Shown here piece by piece: positions 46,153 through 59,970 of a stretch of 64,000 nucleotides of DNA. Origin of the DNA: Welwitschia mirabilis (lineage: Eukaryota > Gnetophyta > Gnetopsida > Welwitschiales); assembly GCA_051453625.1 (NCBI GenBank), contig JBOZIK010000001.1, forward strand, positions 242,094,655 through 242,158,654, given 5' to 3'. Numbering within the stretch: the first letter of the stretch is position 1; each line of letters starts with the position of its first letter. The translations under genes and the position numbers were made by a program. Under the pieces are notes generated by a model. It was not told the DNA's origin. It was given only the letters and a program-made list of their open reading frames with translations, and made no database searches.

Positions 46153-46559
46153 CTAGTTATGATTTTTCTGGGCGTAATTAATGTGGGGTTATTTCAACAT
46201 TAGATCATAGATCAACAACTTTACTTGGTGTAACTATTATTAGCATGTAGATTGTAATTCCACTTAACTTAACTCTGTTAAGGTTTCAAGATTTAACATG
46301 GACATCTAGGCTTGTAATATGTGTAGATTAATTTCTATTGGTTTAGCATGATCCCAGAAAGGATATTTATCTGATCAACTAAGGTTACAACATTTATAAA
46401 TCTAGTTAGCAACCTAGTGAGTAGACTTATGAGTAAGCAATGATTGGGAAGATAGTAACTCTATGATGATATAAGTTAAAAAGATGAATGCTTTGACTTT
46501 ATAAGTTATCGACAACATGGCATACGTGGAAGCATGAATGATATGTGTATGAAGTAAAT

Positions 46560-47110
46560 TAAAATCATTCAACTTCACTACTCATAAACTTATTAGAAGA
46601 GCGACTATACGATGGAATGTAGAGATATGATGATATGCAAAAAGACCTCGATCTATGTTTTTAAAACTTACGAGTTAGAATATTTAAAAGAAGATATAGA
46701 GGTAGATTCATCATAGAATTTTTCATAAGTGTAAAGGACAACAAATTTTACAATCTTATAAGTAGGTTAAAAAAGTAAAAGTTAGAAGAATTATGATTGG
46801 TCTACATCCAATAATTTAAGGTTAAGTCAAATTATCTCAAATGAAGATAATTGTAGAAGGCTTAGAGAAGGCCAAAATTAGTGAAGAATTATGCATCATA
46901 AATAAAAATATTAAAGCAAAAGGAAGAATGTCAAAAGATTGAAACTATGATAGAAACCTTTCACTTTGAATTTAGGTATGATCAGAAGAAGAAGTGGAGT
47001 AATTATAGCTACAATCAACATTACAGTAGCACATAAACTTCAAGGAAGAAAGAAAATTTATCCAACTTAAGGAAGAGATAGATTTGTGAAACTACCAAGA
47101 AATGATCAGT
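46560..47110 (+). pseudogene. Gag relic of the large-LTR element
   Basis: The frame around 46790-46890 reads IMIGLHPII-x-G-x-VKLSQMKIIVEGLEKAKI, a good match to the plant gypsy Gag segment F-x-x-G-L-x-P-x-I-x-x-x-V...T-x-x-E-x-x-E-x-A-x-x-x-E. Upstream (46600-46780) are fragments of the preceding helices. Downstream (46960-47050) is an Asn/Tyr/Lys-rich linker (KKKWSNYSYNQHYS). No zinc knuckle is recognisable. Gag would form the particle; here stops and shifts abolish it. Confidence 0.7.
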
Positions 47111-49150
47111 CTTTTAAATTAAACTAATGATTTCAAGATCATAAGGTGTTTCGTGTATTAAAAATTTCCTTGAAAGGAAGAAACAGAAGCACCTATAACA
47201 AATATATAGAAGATGTTATCTAGTCAGATATTGAGGTTGCTCTATTAGTGCTAATTTTTATTTCCACTCTTTTTTAAGTTTTCTTAAAGGCTTTATTACT
47301 ACTGGTGGAATGTGAATGAATAAGAGTATATAAGAAACTAAGATTATAACATCAAGTCTATCCCTGAGAATTATTATCTTAGAAGTTTAGATAAGAAACA
47401 ATCACTACGCAAATTTACCAATGGGACTAATATTTAGATATCAACAATAGCAAGAAGATAGGGTAAGAAGGTACTAATGAGCCTCATAAGGCATAAAAAG
47501 AACATTTTAATATTAACAATGAATTGAAAAAGAGATAAAGTCATGTTAGTACTAAGTCTGTGAAGATAGAAGATGATTTGATTATGCTTAAAGATAACAC
47601 TAATATAATTGTAAAGATGAATGAAAATCAATAAAATTTTCTAAAATAAGAAAACAAAAGTAATCTAAATGGTGTAGAAATTAATTTTATTAATGATGTA
47701 AGTAAGAACATTAAACCAATGCAAGAAATTGATTCTTTACCTCTATCGAATGAAAACTTTCTAGCACCTAAGATAGATTTAGTTGAAGTTTTGCCACATT
47801 AGCATGCAAAGGCTTTCCTGTATATTAACTAAATATGTTTATGGATAAAAGTAAAGAGGTGTTCTTGAAGCAATGAATTAACTTTTTGACTTATAATGTT
47901 ATCCCATATGCTATTATCAGCAAATCCTAACATAACCCTTGTATTAAGAAATTCTTATGCTAATAGAACCCTCATTTGTAATTTATGTTGACATGCATTT
48001 TGTAACCCTTAGTTATCATGATAATTATTAACCAACTAATCCTATTATTAAATGAGTAAAGTTCACAATCATGTTTAAATTGATTATGCACTTCAACCTT
48101 ATGGGACTAGACNNNNNNNNNNTCATACATTATGTCCTAGACTGATTAGGCCTTAAGATGCTATATCATCAATACAAATCATTGAAGTGAAAATTCAACT
48201 AGATTATACATGAAAAATTGCTAATGAAGGTTAAAAGAAAAAGTGCTCAACAAAAAAGTGTAATGTGAAAGAGATCTACCATTTTAAAACTTAAACTTGA
48301 GGAATTTCCACATAACAAAATTTATAAGTGTGTATCAGAATTTAGAGTAAGAGATTGTAGTGTTGTCAATTTGAGTTGTAGTTTTGGACTTAATGGTTTA
48401 AGCACATTTTCTTTGGTTAATGTAAGAAGGACTTTAAGATATTTTGACTTATAAAATTAAATGGTTCAACTCATCTATAAGTGTATTCAACTAGTTTTTT
48501 TAGAAATTTCTTGCATGATAAATATTCTAGTTCATAACCTTTTCTCTAATTAAGTAATCATCATAATCCTAGAAATTGAAAAGGATCAGAAGGTCATGAA
48601 TAACAAAGGAATTATGTAATCTTTAAAATCACTATACCATGAAATTTAGTATTGTGATAAAGTTGAATATGCATTCCACTTAACTTAAGAATAAGTTTTA
48701 TGAATATTTAGATTAATGATATAAATGGCCTAGTCTAAGCTATATGGATTTATTTACTAAAGAACAATAGTTTGAAATAAATACTAGCTATACCAACAAC
48801 TTCTAACATGACGGAAATTAAGGAGAGCTTCCAACATGCACCTTGTAGTAAGTTTATGAAATTGAAGAAGAAGGAATATAACCTTATATATCCACTTTTG
48901 AGTGCTTATTAAGATCGCATAATTCTTATTGTAAATGAAGATATGAATTACAATTGAAATTTATAAAATTAATCATTAGAAAGATTTGAAGTTCTATATG
49001 TCCATCAAGATAACTTCTAATACTTATTATGGAGAATATATTCAAGATTAATATGATCCAACCAAATTATAGAAGTAGTAACTTGGAAGACAAAAGTAGG
49101 TGTTAATTAGTGGAGACCTAATCTTTTAGTAAGTCTTGAGGATGAAACTT
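47111..49150. other. Interior of the large-LTR element, unassigned
   Basis: About 2 kb without a protease, RT, RNase H or integrase motif that I can read in any frame. The segment near 48230-48270 (KRKSAQQKSVM) faintly resembles the R-x-x-A-x-x-R-Q-K-S-Y-A-D region after the gypsy integrase core. The last stretch (49110-49150, LEDET-like) resembles the usual C-terminal end of gypsy Pol. So pol may have been deleted down to its tail. A 10-N gap lies at 48113-48122. Confidence 0.45.
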
Positions 49151-49152
49151 CT

Positions 49153-49167
49153 TAAGGAGGTGAGAAA
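49153..49167 (+). other. Polypurine tract of the large-LTR element
   Basis: TAAGGAGGTGAGAAA directly before the TGTCACG of the 3' LTR, following TTGAGGATGAAACTTC, the context usual for plant gypsy elements. Confidence 0.8.
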
Positions 49168-51742
49168 TGTCACGTCCAAATTTTTACTTTTCTTATAAAA
49201 TTTGCAAAGGTTATGTTTAATGAGATATTTAGAAAATATTGAATTATTTAAAACCTCCATTTTTGAGATGCATCTTATTAAATTATAATATGGATACCTT
49301 TTGATTAAATGTTTGCATCTAATTTTTAAATGCTCTTGTGATAGAAATGATTTCTTCTATTTACTTATGAATTTTTTAGAAATTATGCTGAATTAAATGT
49401 ATAATGTGGAGGCATGTTATTTATTCTTTTTTCTCATTATTAAATGCAAAGCATTATCTTTATTTATATTATTAAAAGCACCCAATGGCTAGGCAATCTT
49501 TTATGAAACATTATGTAACCCCATTTCTAATCGTTACTTCATGATGTATCCTTTTGTATCCTTGGGTTTCATTATCTTACACATGTTCTCTCATTTTAAA
49601 TATAGTCCTTTCTTTCTCAAGTTTAATTTTATTTTTCCAAAACAATCTTACCATGAAATCTTAGAAGCTTAAGAGTCTTGAGATCTCTAAAACACTTAAA
49701 AGATCTTTAAATAGTAAACTTGTGAGTATGGTTTTTTACTTTCATGCTTCCCTATTGGTCCTTTCTTATGCATTCTATATTGAAATTGTCATGTTTATGT
49801 ATGATTTTATTCTCTTGGATTTTCTTGATGGTCCTTTCTTAAACATTTGTTTATTGAGATCAATGTGTATGTATTCCTATAAGTCAGTTTTTAAATCAAA
49901 TGTTTCTTGAATAAGAAAAACTCTATGTTAATGCATATCTCATCTTTATTTACCCTTTTCTTAATATCTTGAAGTTATCTTCTTGCATGAGATGAAAATT
50001 TGTGATCAAATCTTGTTGTACTCACCTTCTCATCAGCTTATAAAGTCTTATCAAGGTGTTATACTATGGTCAAACCTCTCTTAATTTCGTGATATCATCT
50101 TGTTTGAACTTATGGTTATGGATTTTCCATAGATTGTTGAATGAGGTAGTGGAATTTATAGATTGTCAAATGAGGCAGTGAAGAGAGAATCCCACAGATC
50201 ACTGAATGAAGTAGTGGGGATATTATATTACCACAGATCATTGAATAAGGTAATGAAGTTAATGATGATTGATTTTATATATATATATATATATAAAATG
50301 AGTACCACAGGTCACCAAATGAGGCAGTGGGCTTCACAAATCATCAAATGAGGCAGTGAAGTTAAATATTATATAGAACCACAAATTGCCGAATGAGACA
50401 ATGGGCTTCATAGATCGCCGAACAAGGCAATGAAGTGATTAATATATTTATTATGTTTAATATTCGCATTCATAACCATGAGCTCATTATCTATGTTGTA
50501 TCTTGGATTTCTTAAAGTCTTGAATTGACCTTTCTGTCTTAATTCTTAAAGAATCTTATCAAACTACCTATTCTTGCCTAGGTCATACTAGGAGATATGA
50601 GATTTTCACAATTCCAATTCCATACATTTTTGTAACAGATGGTAAATCTGGGGTTTAATTACTGAGATGGGCATGAGTTTATGAAGGATTATCGGATCTA
50701 TATTGATGGAAAATCTCAATGAAAGATTTGTAATCCTTGTCTGTCTCGATTACTTAGAGTTAAATGCCTAAGTTTCATGAATATTCAACATATTTTTCTG
50801 TTGTGATGTAAGATAAACTTCATTTACTTATTTGTATTATTTGCAAAATTACGAAGATTACTTGAAGGTTTATATTGTACTGAATGTTAAATGTTTTTCC
50901 TAAAATTTTTGCAATAAAATATTTTAATATGAGATCAAATTTTCTATTATTATTTGATGGAATATATGAGAATCTTGAATCTTTAATAGTGAATTTATTC
51001 AACTATTTGAAATGCCAATTGAAAATTGTAAATTTTTGAAATATTTTTGATGATTATGATTTGGCATATGAATTTCATGTTGTATTTGGAATTTGAAACA
51101 TCCTCTTGAAAATTTCTTGATATATGGAGTTTTTTAGAAGAATATTTCTTGGATGTTATGTTTATTTATTTTAATAAATTCCTTTTAATAGACATGTGAT
51201 TTTCCCTCCTTCTCTAAAGATTTAAAAATCGATGTAAAGGGAGCTAATTCAATCCTCTTTCAATCAATTTAATATTATAAAGTTAGGAGTTCTCTTTAAT
51301 TAATTTAATATTATAAAATTTGTTTAGAAGAGAAGCCTTTTTAATTTAATTTAATGTGATGAAGTATATTTATGAGAGAAGAGATAAAATGTATTGAAAA
51401 TAAATGGTTAGTGCTCATAATGAGACTTAAACTACCAACAACTCCCTTCTCAATAATGGTAATTATGGAAAAATTAAGGCATCATGTAGGAGAGGGCCAC
51501 CTTAAAAAGAACCATTATTAAAGGAAGTTACAAATTCTTGAGATGGATAGACTAAATTTTCTATTAATAATATAGATATTTTTTAATTAATGCTTTTGAT
51601 AAATGGGAGTAATGAGGATTTAATACCTTATTAAATAAGTAACATTGTAAGTTTTAGAAAAACAAATATGGGTGTTATAACTTTTTATTAGAGTGATAGA
51701 ACATTTTTGAAGTTTTAACATTAGTATTTTTTGGGTATTACA
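49168..51742 (+). repeat. 3' LTR of the large-LTR element
   Basis: 2575 bp, no gaps, TGTCACGTCC to GGGTATTACA. It includes a tandem-repeat block at about 50130-50440 and a (TA)n tract at 50275-50295. It is a usable reference for closing the three gaps of the 5' copy. Confidence 0.9.
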
Positions 51743-54700
51743 GCTTAATTTCAAAAAAGGTTCTCAACTTTTTTCTCTAAACATCCAATCAACCCATGAA
51801 AACTAATTTCTATGGCATTTCTAATAGACTTGAGAGTAATTCAAGGTATTAATCACAAAGCTATTAAATTAAGCAATACTTATTATATTACATCATGAGT
51901 CATCAGTTGTGTTGGATGAACCATTATATTAAATGTGAAATGCAAAATAAAGTTATAAAATAAATTTTAAAAGTTATTAACATAAGTTCTTTTCTACATC
52001 TATTTATTATGGAAAACATTATCTTAAGTTAATAACTAGAAAGTTCTAAACTTTATTTATCAACTGTGTAATTCTATCAAGAGATAATTACAATTGAATA
52101 CTAGCCCTTGATATGTACTCCCTAGTTTCCTCTAAATTCCCAAAGATTGAAGTTTAAGATTCTAAAATTTCTTACCCCATCTAATAAAATCTATGTCATC
52201 CTTGATAGTAAGAATAATGCAGCATCAACCTACATTACATCAACCCATTATGTCCTATATGAAATGCAAAATGAAATTCAACAAATCCTAGATGGTATTA
52301 ACATAAATTATTCCATTCATGAACTATTTATAATTTGGAAGAGTAATTGGAGTATTATTAATCTTTTTTCTTCTCTTTTTATTCATACTTATTGGTATCT
52401 CCTATTTTTAGAGCTATAGAGTATACCTTTGTGATCAAAGAAAAGGGTCTTGTTATCTCTAACTACATAATTGCACTCTAGTTTTCCTATGAAAGAATGG
52501 TTATTTCATAGGAATGAATCACTATTAGTATTTAAACATGATATTTTTCGCAAGATCTCTAGCAAATTCTCTAGTTTGATATATATCTAGCAATGTAATG
52601 CTTTGTATTTGATACTACAGGTATTAAGGATCTCACAACTTGCATATGTTGGAAACTTCTTGGTGAACATGAAAATATTTAAATTTGGTATAAGAATCTA
52701 ATAATGCCTCATCATTATTAAATTTTCATCAATAACAACATATTTTTCCACCTCACTCTAATTAATAAGATTTTAAGTAAATAGGGGATGTTCTATAGCC
52801 TTCTTTTCATGTTCAACCATTAAGAAATGCATTTTTCAAATATTTCACATGTTGTTTTAAATTATAAATGCAATTGTTTGAAATTAAAAAACCTATAAAA
52901 AATCATTCTTCTTTAGAACAGCTACTGGAGATGAACATATAGCATTATATGATTTCTTTAATTATGCTTGTCCTTGTCAATTGATAATTAGGATTCGTTT
53001 GCTTCATTAGTACACTTGTGTCATAAATATGTTTATAGAAGTACTAAAAAATAATGATTAGATACCACCTTGAAATATGTACTATGGCATAGTGGATGAC
53101 ATTCATTGTCCACTCTCCAATGTCTAATTTCCAACATCCAATACCTTTTTACTGAAGATCCTCCAAACTCCAAAGATTATAACTTCTACGTCTAGAATTC
53201 TATAAAGTAAAAGAATAAAATGATATCATCTTACACAAAGATTTGTAACCCTTTAAATATCTCAAAATATCAAAGATCCTATGCATGCAAAGATCAAACA
53301 TACTTACATTTTTATTAAATGGAAATACCTAATAATTATAGTTAGAGTAAAACTGGGTGCTAGCATATGTTGTTGCATATCATCTCTAGTGCGATAACTA
53401 ACAAAAATATCTATAGGTACTAAATTTCTTTTAGCTTTAAGATCCATATAAACTCTCCATGGCTCTCCTCTATATCTTTTTTAGTCATAATTACTCCATC
53501 TTTGAGATTTCAAAAATACTAAAATATTTGGGAGTAAAAGGAAGAGAAACAAAATATTACATTTCATTAATAATAGACATGTACAATGCTATATGTTATC
53601 CCATAATAAAATGGAATACTAATTAAAAATTAAGCTTTCTTATAATTTATGAAAGAGAAAAAGAATAGAATTATGAGGAACTAGCACTTTCATTCAACAC
53701 TATATGAAATAGCTCATAAAAATATTAGCAAGGTTGAGTTCATTACATGCTTTTGGACTTACCAAATACTAGATGAATAAGATTGAACTCATCTTTTACA
53801 TCAATAGGCCCTACTAAATCCTTCCTAAACTTTTTAGATTTTGTTAAACTATCTAGTGATGACAAAGAAATTTCAAAAAAAAAAATGATATGAATCTAAA
53901 AATGGTAATTTAAACTTTCTAAAATATAAATTAATATAGACAACAAGTATTGCAAATGTTTTTTGAGCATAACTATTAACTTCAAAAGAAACATTCACAA
54001 GAATATAATATACATCTTTACAAAGATCACTTTGAATACTTTCATTCATAACTTAATTTTTTATAAAATTATTATGAAAATGAGAGTTTAAGATCTAGAT
54101 ATTATAGAATAAGAACTAGAATTATAAGTATCAATGTAACAAAAAAACTAGAACTTGATGTCTGTAGAAAAACTTCCACTTTAACGTATCTAATCTCTAT
54201 AATGAGGAGGCTCCTTTAGATTTTTCTCTTCTTTAAGCTGAATTATCTTCCTTTCATTCTTGCAAATAGAATTATAAAAATACAAATAATGCTAAGATAA
54301 ATAAAAATGAAATTTAGACAAATGAAAGTTAAGATCTTCATGTTGTAGAGCAAGGAAGATTAAGGCCTATTAAATAAACCACCCTTTATTTTCTGATAAT
54401 GAAATATAAGACAATATTATAGTGTATCTAGAACCACTACTACATAAATGGTGTATTTTATTATGCCATAAATCATTGTTTACTTCTATAAAAATTTTAC
54501 ATTTGTTTTAGAAGATGAAGTCATACACCATTGAAAGTTTGTTTCTTGGCTATGACTACATAACCTTACCAAGAAACATAAGTATAAAGTGAGTAAAAGT
54601 TATTAGATTATAGATTCCTTGGAATTTAAGAAAGTTTTTTGGATAATCAATCACATAAATTAGAATTATAGAAATAGAGAAAAGTACTAATCACAAAATA

Positions 54701-57700
54701 AAAGCTTAGAAGTTTTTCACATATTATTTTTTCCATAAGCCAAAAAAGTAAAACAAATGGTTGATTGAAACATGTAGGTTTTGAACTTATCCTGACATTT
54801 GAGAACTAGTTAGTAATTGCATTAGGACTAAAGATGGATGCTTTGATTCATTGAAGAATTGAAAGTTTCCACTTCTGAAATAGATAATAAAACATTATCT
54901 ATACACATTGGGCTAACACGTTTTTCTTAGGTCACACCCATAACACTAAGTATGAAAGCTTGTTATGGTTTTAATTGTTAATGCATAAGTTGCCCCTCTA
55001 GAAAATGATATATCTCCATGACATATAGTCTTAAGAGCCTACAAATAGTTATCTTTAGATTAGGTCATACCATGCGATAAATACATCCTTCTTATTAGAC
55101 ACCTTACTTTTAAAAGGCTTTCTTATTTAATCTAAAAAAATCATTATCAAGAATAAATCTTCATATAATCTAATGCATGAATTACAACATAGAATTCAAA
55201 AAAAATCTTTAGATGAATAGAAGCTTAAAAACCAAAATAACTATACTAAAATATAAATTTTAAGTAGTATCTAAACAATAGTATAAAAACTTTAGCAAAA
55301 GAAACTCAACGCTACTAATTCTCCAAAAGAAGTTATGAAAACTTCCTACTGATAAGGTATAAAATTTTCTTTTTATAACATACTTATCCATTTTTTATTG
55401 ATCTAAAATGGGTTTCTTTTTTAAGTTACTAAGATTTTTATCAATTTATAATTTAAACTACAATACCACCTATGGGATAAGGCATATTTATATTTTAAGA
55501 GTCATTCCAATGATGACAAATACCCAAGAAGGCTCATGTTTAGCAGGTCTAAATCCTCTAAAGAATTATGGATCTTAAGATGAATATTCATGTTAAAAAA
55601 TAAAATATGATAATTTAAATGTGTTGTACATTTGAACTCTAGAAATATCAAATATATGGCACCATACTAATGTCATATGATACTACTTGATTATATTAGA
55701 TAAATTTTATTTCATTAATTACTATGATCATTATTATACAAAGCGATCTGTTGCATAACCAATATTAAATTATCTAATTATAGGATTCTTTAGAAATATC
55801 TTACATTATATTTAAAAGTATACACCTTCATTATGTTAGAGCTATAAGAGGTTTTAAATAATAAATAAATAAATAAGGCTTTTATAATTAACATACAGAC
55901 TAATCCTATTAAGGCAATAGTTGAAGTAGTTAATACAAACATGATTCTAAGTAGAACTTAACAAAAAGGTACATGAAAGATTCTGATGAGATCTAATTCT
56001 GGGTTGGGGTTTCAAATTAATAATGGAAGTTTTCATGAAATATTCTATTTAATAAAATACTAAGAAAGAAAATAGATTAACAATAGTAAAAGGCTTTTTA
56101 AGATGTATTAGAAGGAAAGAGGAACTAATAAGACTTTTACAAAATCTTGAATTTTTAGTCGTAAGTAAAGATACCACAAATGAAACATGTCAACATGTTA
56201 ATAAAATATCATCTAGGATTATCACAGCATAGGCAAGAAATGATTCTAAGAATGATCTTACTAATTTTGATTGTTGATGGATTTATACTTCATAGACTAT
56301 TAAATAAATTTCTTTAGGAAATGATAAGACCCTAAATATTAGGTCTATAAGAATTTCTTCTCAAATGGATTACATGTCTAATCATCTGAAAATTTGATTC
56401 TAATGATTGAGATTTCTTGTTAATTGACTAGATAAGAACATTATGACTATAACATTAAAATAATCATCAACCCTTTACATGATGTAAACATTTAAACACG
56501 ACCAAAAAGCTTAGAATTATTTTAAATATTTTAATTCATTTAGCTCTTTTTAAATGCTATTTAAGAGTATTTGGAAAGACATCAAACTTCATAACACTTC
56601 TAATGGTTGAAAGCCAGAAGAATCCAAGAGATTCCCATATAGCTTATTTAGAGCATCATTAGATTTTACCCTAACTTGCTACCAATAATAAAACCTATAT
56701 AACATTGATAGTAATGAACCAAATGTATCAAAAGATTAATTAATGAAAATGTGATGAAAGACTACAAGTTATAAGAGAATTACAATAGCTCGTTAAGCAT
56801 ACAAATTATAATTAAGTTATATTAACAAAAATAGTAGGTACTTTGATATGGCTATCATGTAGAGGAAGTTAAGATGTCATTGTGCTTATCAATGCCAATG
56901 AGAAGAGTAAAAAACCATTTTACAAACATAATATACCCAACATATAGCCTTCCTCATTAGGCTTGTTAGAAAGTATGCATGGTTAGAACATGGTTTGAAG
57001 TCTAAAAATTAGCAATGACAATTAATCCCTAAATAAAATATTACTGATATATCATTCCATTTATTGGAAGCCTACAAATGTAAAATGCCTCTAGGTATAA
57101 GGCAATAGGACAACACACAAATTACAATGAACACCACAGTTAGCAAATTAATGAGCAAACAATGAAGTTCAAAAAATCGAATCATGTATCAATGAAAATA
57201 TAAAACAACATTTGCATACTAAAAATTTGGTTCCAACAACATTTCTAATCATAATAACAGTTTATCACAATAATAATAATAATTATTGTATTTTTGGTAG
57301 GTTTCTTCTTAATTTATTATTCTCTATGCATAAGTGCTCTAAAATTTATACTTTTCATCTTCTTCCTCACTAATCATGATTCCACTTAATGTTTTTACTT
57401 ATGTTTGTCATTTGTGCAGAATCACTAATTAGTCTTAGAAAATTCTTAAGAGTATCCTCGATTAGACATTAACTAAAATAGTTTTTACTTTTTTTCATGA
57501 TCTCTTGTCATTACAAAATGAATGCTACAATAGGTTTCACTTAGGATATCCAACAAGGTAAGATATTATATTGTTATTATTAAGGATTTTTTATCTAAAT
57601 ATCACTGATTTGTCATGTAGGATATTTGATTTCATGTGCTTTTACATCATTATCATTAAAGCTTTTAATCTCATTACTATGAGTTTACCTTTCATGATTA

Positions 57701-58356
57701 TCAGCATGATAAGGTTGTACAATGTCAACAACATAAATTTACTTTTAACACAGTTCTAGTCTATGAATTTGAACACATAACATAAAGTAAAGAAATATAG
57801 CCATTTAGCCAAATCCTCTATAGTAATTTCTAAAACTAAGGGAAAGAAGGGATAAAGTGGCATCCCTAGTTGAAGTTCCACTTAATTAGAAGAACACGGT
57901 CACATTGGGCATTAAGAGGATTGGGAGTTAATGGAAGCATAGTGGTCATATAAGAACACTCTTTGGAAGGTAGAAATGGAGGTAATTCTAGTAATGTTAC
58001 TATTGTAGGTATGCTTTATCCCATGTAACAGAGGTTTCTTTTGTGGTAGAACTGATACAATCATTAGCGACATTGTTAGAGGTGCATACACTAGTGATGG
58101 TAGAGGTGGAGAGAGGGATGGGTAGATTTTGATAACTTTATCTATTATAGCCTTGCTATGTTCTTTTTGTTCTTTTCTCTATGTCTTTGATGATCTTTAA
58201 ATGGAAATGTAGTACTGTCTTAGATAATATAGCTTTATTTTCTCTCTAGCACTACTCTTTTTATATGCATTAACCTCTTAGCATTTAGCTTATGATTTTC
58301 TTTGTGAGATAATCAAAATAAATCACCAAGTTTTTTACTTTGACATCTCTCTATGA
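51743..58356. other. 6.6 kb of AT-rich DNA, no recognisable gene
   Basis: Read on both strands, this part shows no transposon protein, no long direct or inverted repeat that I could match elsewhere in the window, and no open frame above 90 codons. The longest (plus, 52147-52419) is serine/isoleucine-rich and without motif. A (TAAA)n microsatellite lies at 55852-55877. The stretch 57900-58140 is richer in G (GGTAGAGGTGGAGAG) and could be decayed coding DNA of unknown kind. It is likely very old debris. Confidence 0.5.
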
Positions 58357-58877
58357 NNNNNNNNNNNNNNNNNNNNNNNNNNNNNNNNNNNNNNNNNNNN
58401 NNNNNNNNNNNNNNNNNNNNNNNNNNNNNNNNNNNNNNNNNNNNNNNNNNNNNNNNNNNNNNNNNNNNNNNNNNNNNNNNNNNNNNNNNNNNNNNNNNNN
58501 NNNNNNNNNNNNNNNNNNNNNNNNNNNNNNNNNNNNNNNNNNNNNNNNNNNNNNNNNNNNNNNNNNNNNNNNNNNNNNNNNNNNNNNNNNNNNNNNNNNN
58601 NNNNNNNNNNNNNNNNNNNNNNNNNNNNNNNNNNNNNNNNNNNNNNNNNNNNNNNNNNNNNNNNNNNNNNNNNNNNNNNNNNNNNNNNNNNNNNNNNNNN
58701 NNNNNNNNNNNNNNNNNNNNNNNNNNNNNNNNNNNNNNNNNNNNNNNNNNNNNNNNNNNNNNNNNNNNNNNNNNNNNNNNNNNNNNNNNNNNNNNNNNNN
58801 NNNNNNNNNNNNNNNNNNNNNNNNNNNNNNNNNNNNNNNNNNNNNNNNNNNNNNNNNNNNNNNNNNNNNNNNNNNNN

Positions 58878-59880
58878 TAATGTTCTAGCCTATGATGCAC
58901 GTTTCTACATGCCTAGTTTTTCTGAATCCAATCACTAAATACAAAGACAAGAGGAATTTTTCCAGTAAAAAACCTAATAGAATATAGCTATCTAAAAGTG
59001 TTAAGTGTCTTTTAAAAAATATCTTGAGGAAATTCTAAATCTATGATAATGCTATCCTCTTTTGAAAAATTTTGTCTGGGAATCTTGTTCTCATTTACTT
59101 CCTTCGTAGTTTGATCATGCATGAATTCCATGGTGACTTTTGCCTTTCATTTTTTCACAAAAAAAGGAAGAAGAGGTTGAGGTCACTTTATAGGCTTAAG
59201 CTAATCGTTCTTCACCTACAAATACCTTTCTCTTCTCTTCTATAGAAATTTACCTTAAGCAAAATCTTCTCAGAAGCATGTAGCCATAGTTTTCTCAAGA
59301 TCATGTGTTCTTCTAATCATTTCTATGGTCTCCTCATATGGTACATGTTCTTACTAGCCAAACAACACGCTTTCATGCATTTGTGTGCTCTCCCATGCTA
59401 ACTTTCCTATGCATGCATTTCCTATGCAACTAAACATTCCCACCCATAGCCAAAACGCTCTTGCAGATCCATGAGTCCCCGATTACACTCTTAGATTACT
59501 CCTGCAGACCTTGATCCTTTACCGCCCACATGACTACCTCTTACTATAATTAACTAGATTTCCTCTACTTATTTGGTAACAAAATCATTCATGAAAGGCA
59601 TTTAGAAGAAAACATTGTAGATTTTCTTGTATTTTACTATTTTTATTTTTTAATGGAAAGTTAGAAATTAGTATTTGCATATTCTTATATGTAAGTTTTT
59701 TTAATAACTTAATATTGCAAAAAAATAATAAATAAAAGTAAAAAATACTAGAGTGGAAATCTTCGAGAACATAACTCAGAAGCGTAATTATAAGAACTCA
59801 AAATATCAAAAGCATAATTACCAATTTAAGAATCTAAGTTTCTTGATCTATTAAGGATCAACTATAATATTATCTTTTTT
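58878..59880. other. No gene; slightly GC-richer DNA
   Basis: After a 521-N gap the base composition becomes more mixed, especially 59300-59560 with C-rich plus strand (CTCCCATGC, TTCCCACCCATAGCC). No frame gives a recognisable protein. It may be decayed unique sequence. Confidence 0.4.
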
Positions 59881-59885
59881 TTGGG

Positions 59886-59970
59886 TTTAGCTCATAGCTC
59901 AGTGCTTAAGACTCTAATTTCCCTTCATAAGGACCAAAGTTCAAATCTCTCTACTACCCTTTGGTATTAA
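59886..59970 (+). repeat. tRNA-derived SINE-like head
   Basis: TAGCTCAGTGC at 59895-59905 fits the polymerase III A box (TRGYNNAGTNG). GTTCAAATC at 59939-59947 fits a decayed B box (GTTCGANTC). Between them is a tRNA-like anticodon-arm region with CCCTTCATAAGG. The segment starts with GGGTTTAG and ends CTACTACCC, which could pair as a decayed acceptor stem. This looks like the 5' part of a plant SINE or a tRNA pseudogene. The 3' tail and target duplication were not identified. Confidence 0.5.

Larger units (their letters stand above)
43064..51742 (+). mobile_element. Large-LTR retrotransposon, probably non-autonomous gypsy type
   Basis: Two long direct repeats (43064-46137 and 49168-51742) start TGTCAC and end ATTAAA/ATTACA. 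The first is followed by an initiator-Met primer-binding site (46141) and the second preceded by a polypurine tract (about 49153-49167). Only about 3.03 kb lie between, of which a gypsy-like Gag piece (46.7-46.9 kb) is the one readable part. No RT or integrase motif was seen. Element length is about 8.7 kb. The first 73 LTR bases differ at five positions between copies, so insertion is old but younger than the other elements here. Large LTRs with a short interior recall the LARD/TR-GAG classes of plant genomes, which need proteins supplied by relatives. Gaps at 43153, 44958, 45303 and 48113. Confidence 0.85.

Noticed and set aside
44403-50440. Regular short repeats in the large LTRs as a CRISPR-like array
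   Set aside because: Units are imperfect, spacers are themselves repeated, the array is duplicated in both LTRs, and the genome is eukaryotic; no cas genes.
52147-52419. 90-codon plus ORF as a host gene
   Set aside because: No recognisable domain, no splice or promoter signal; kept only as a note in the region entry.
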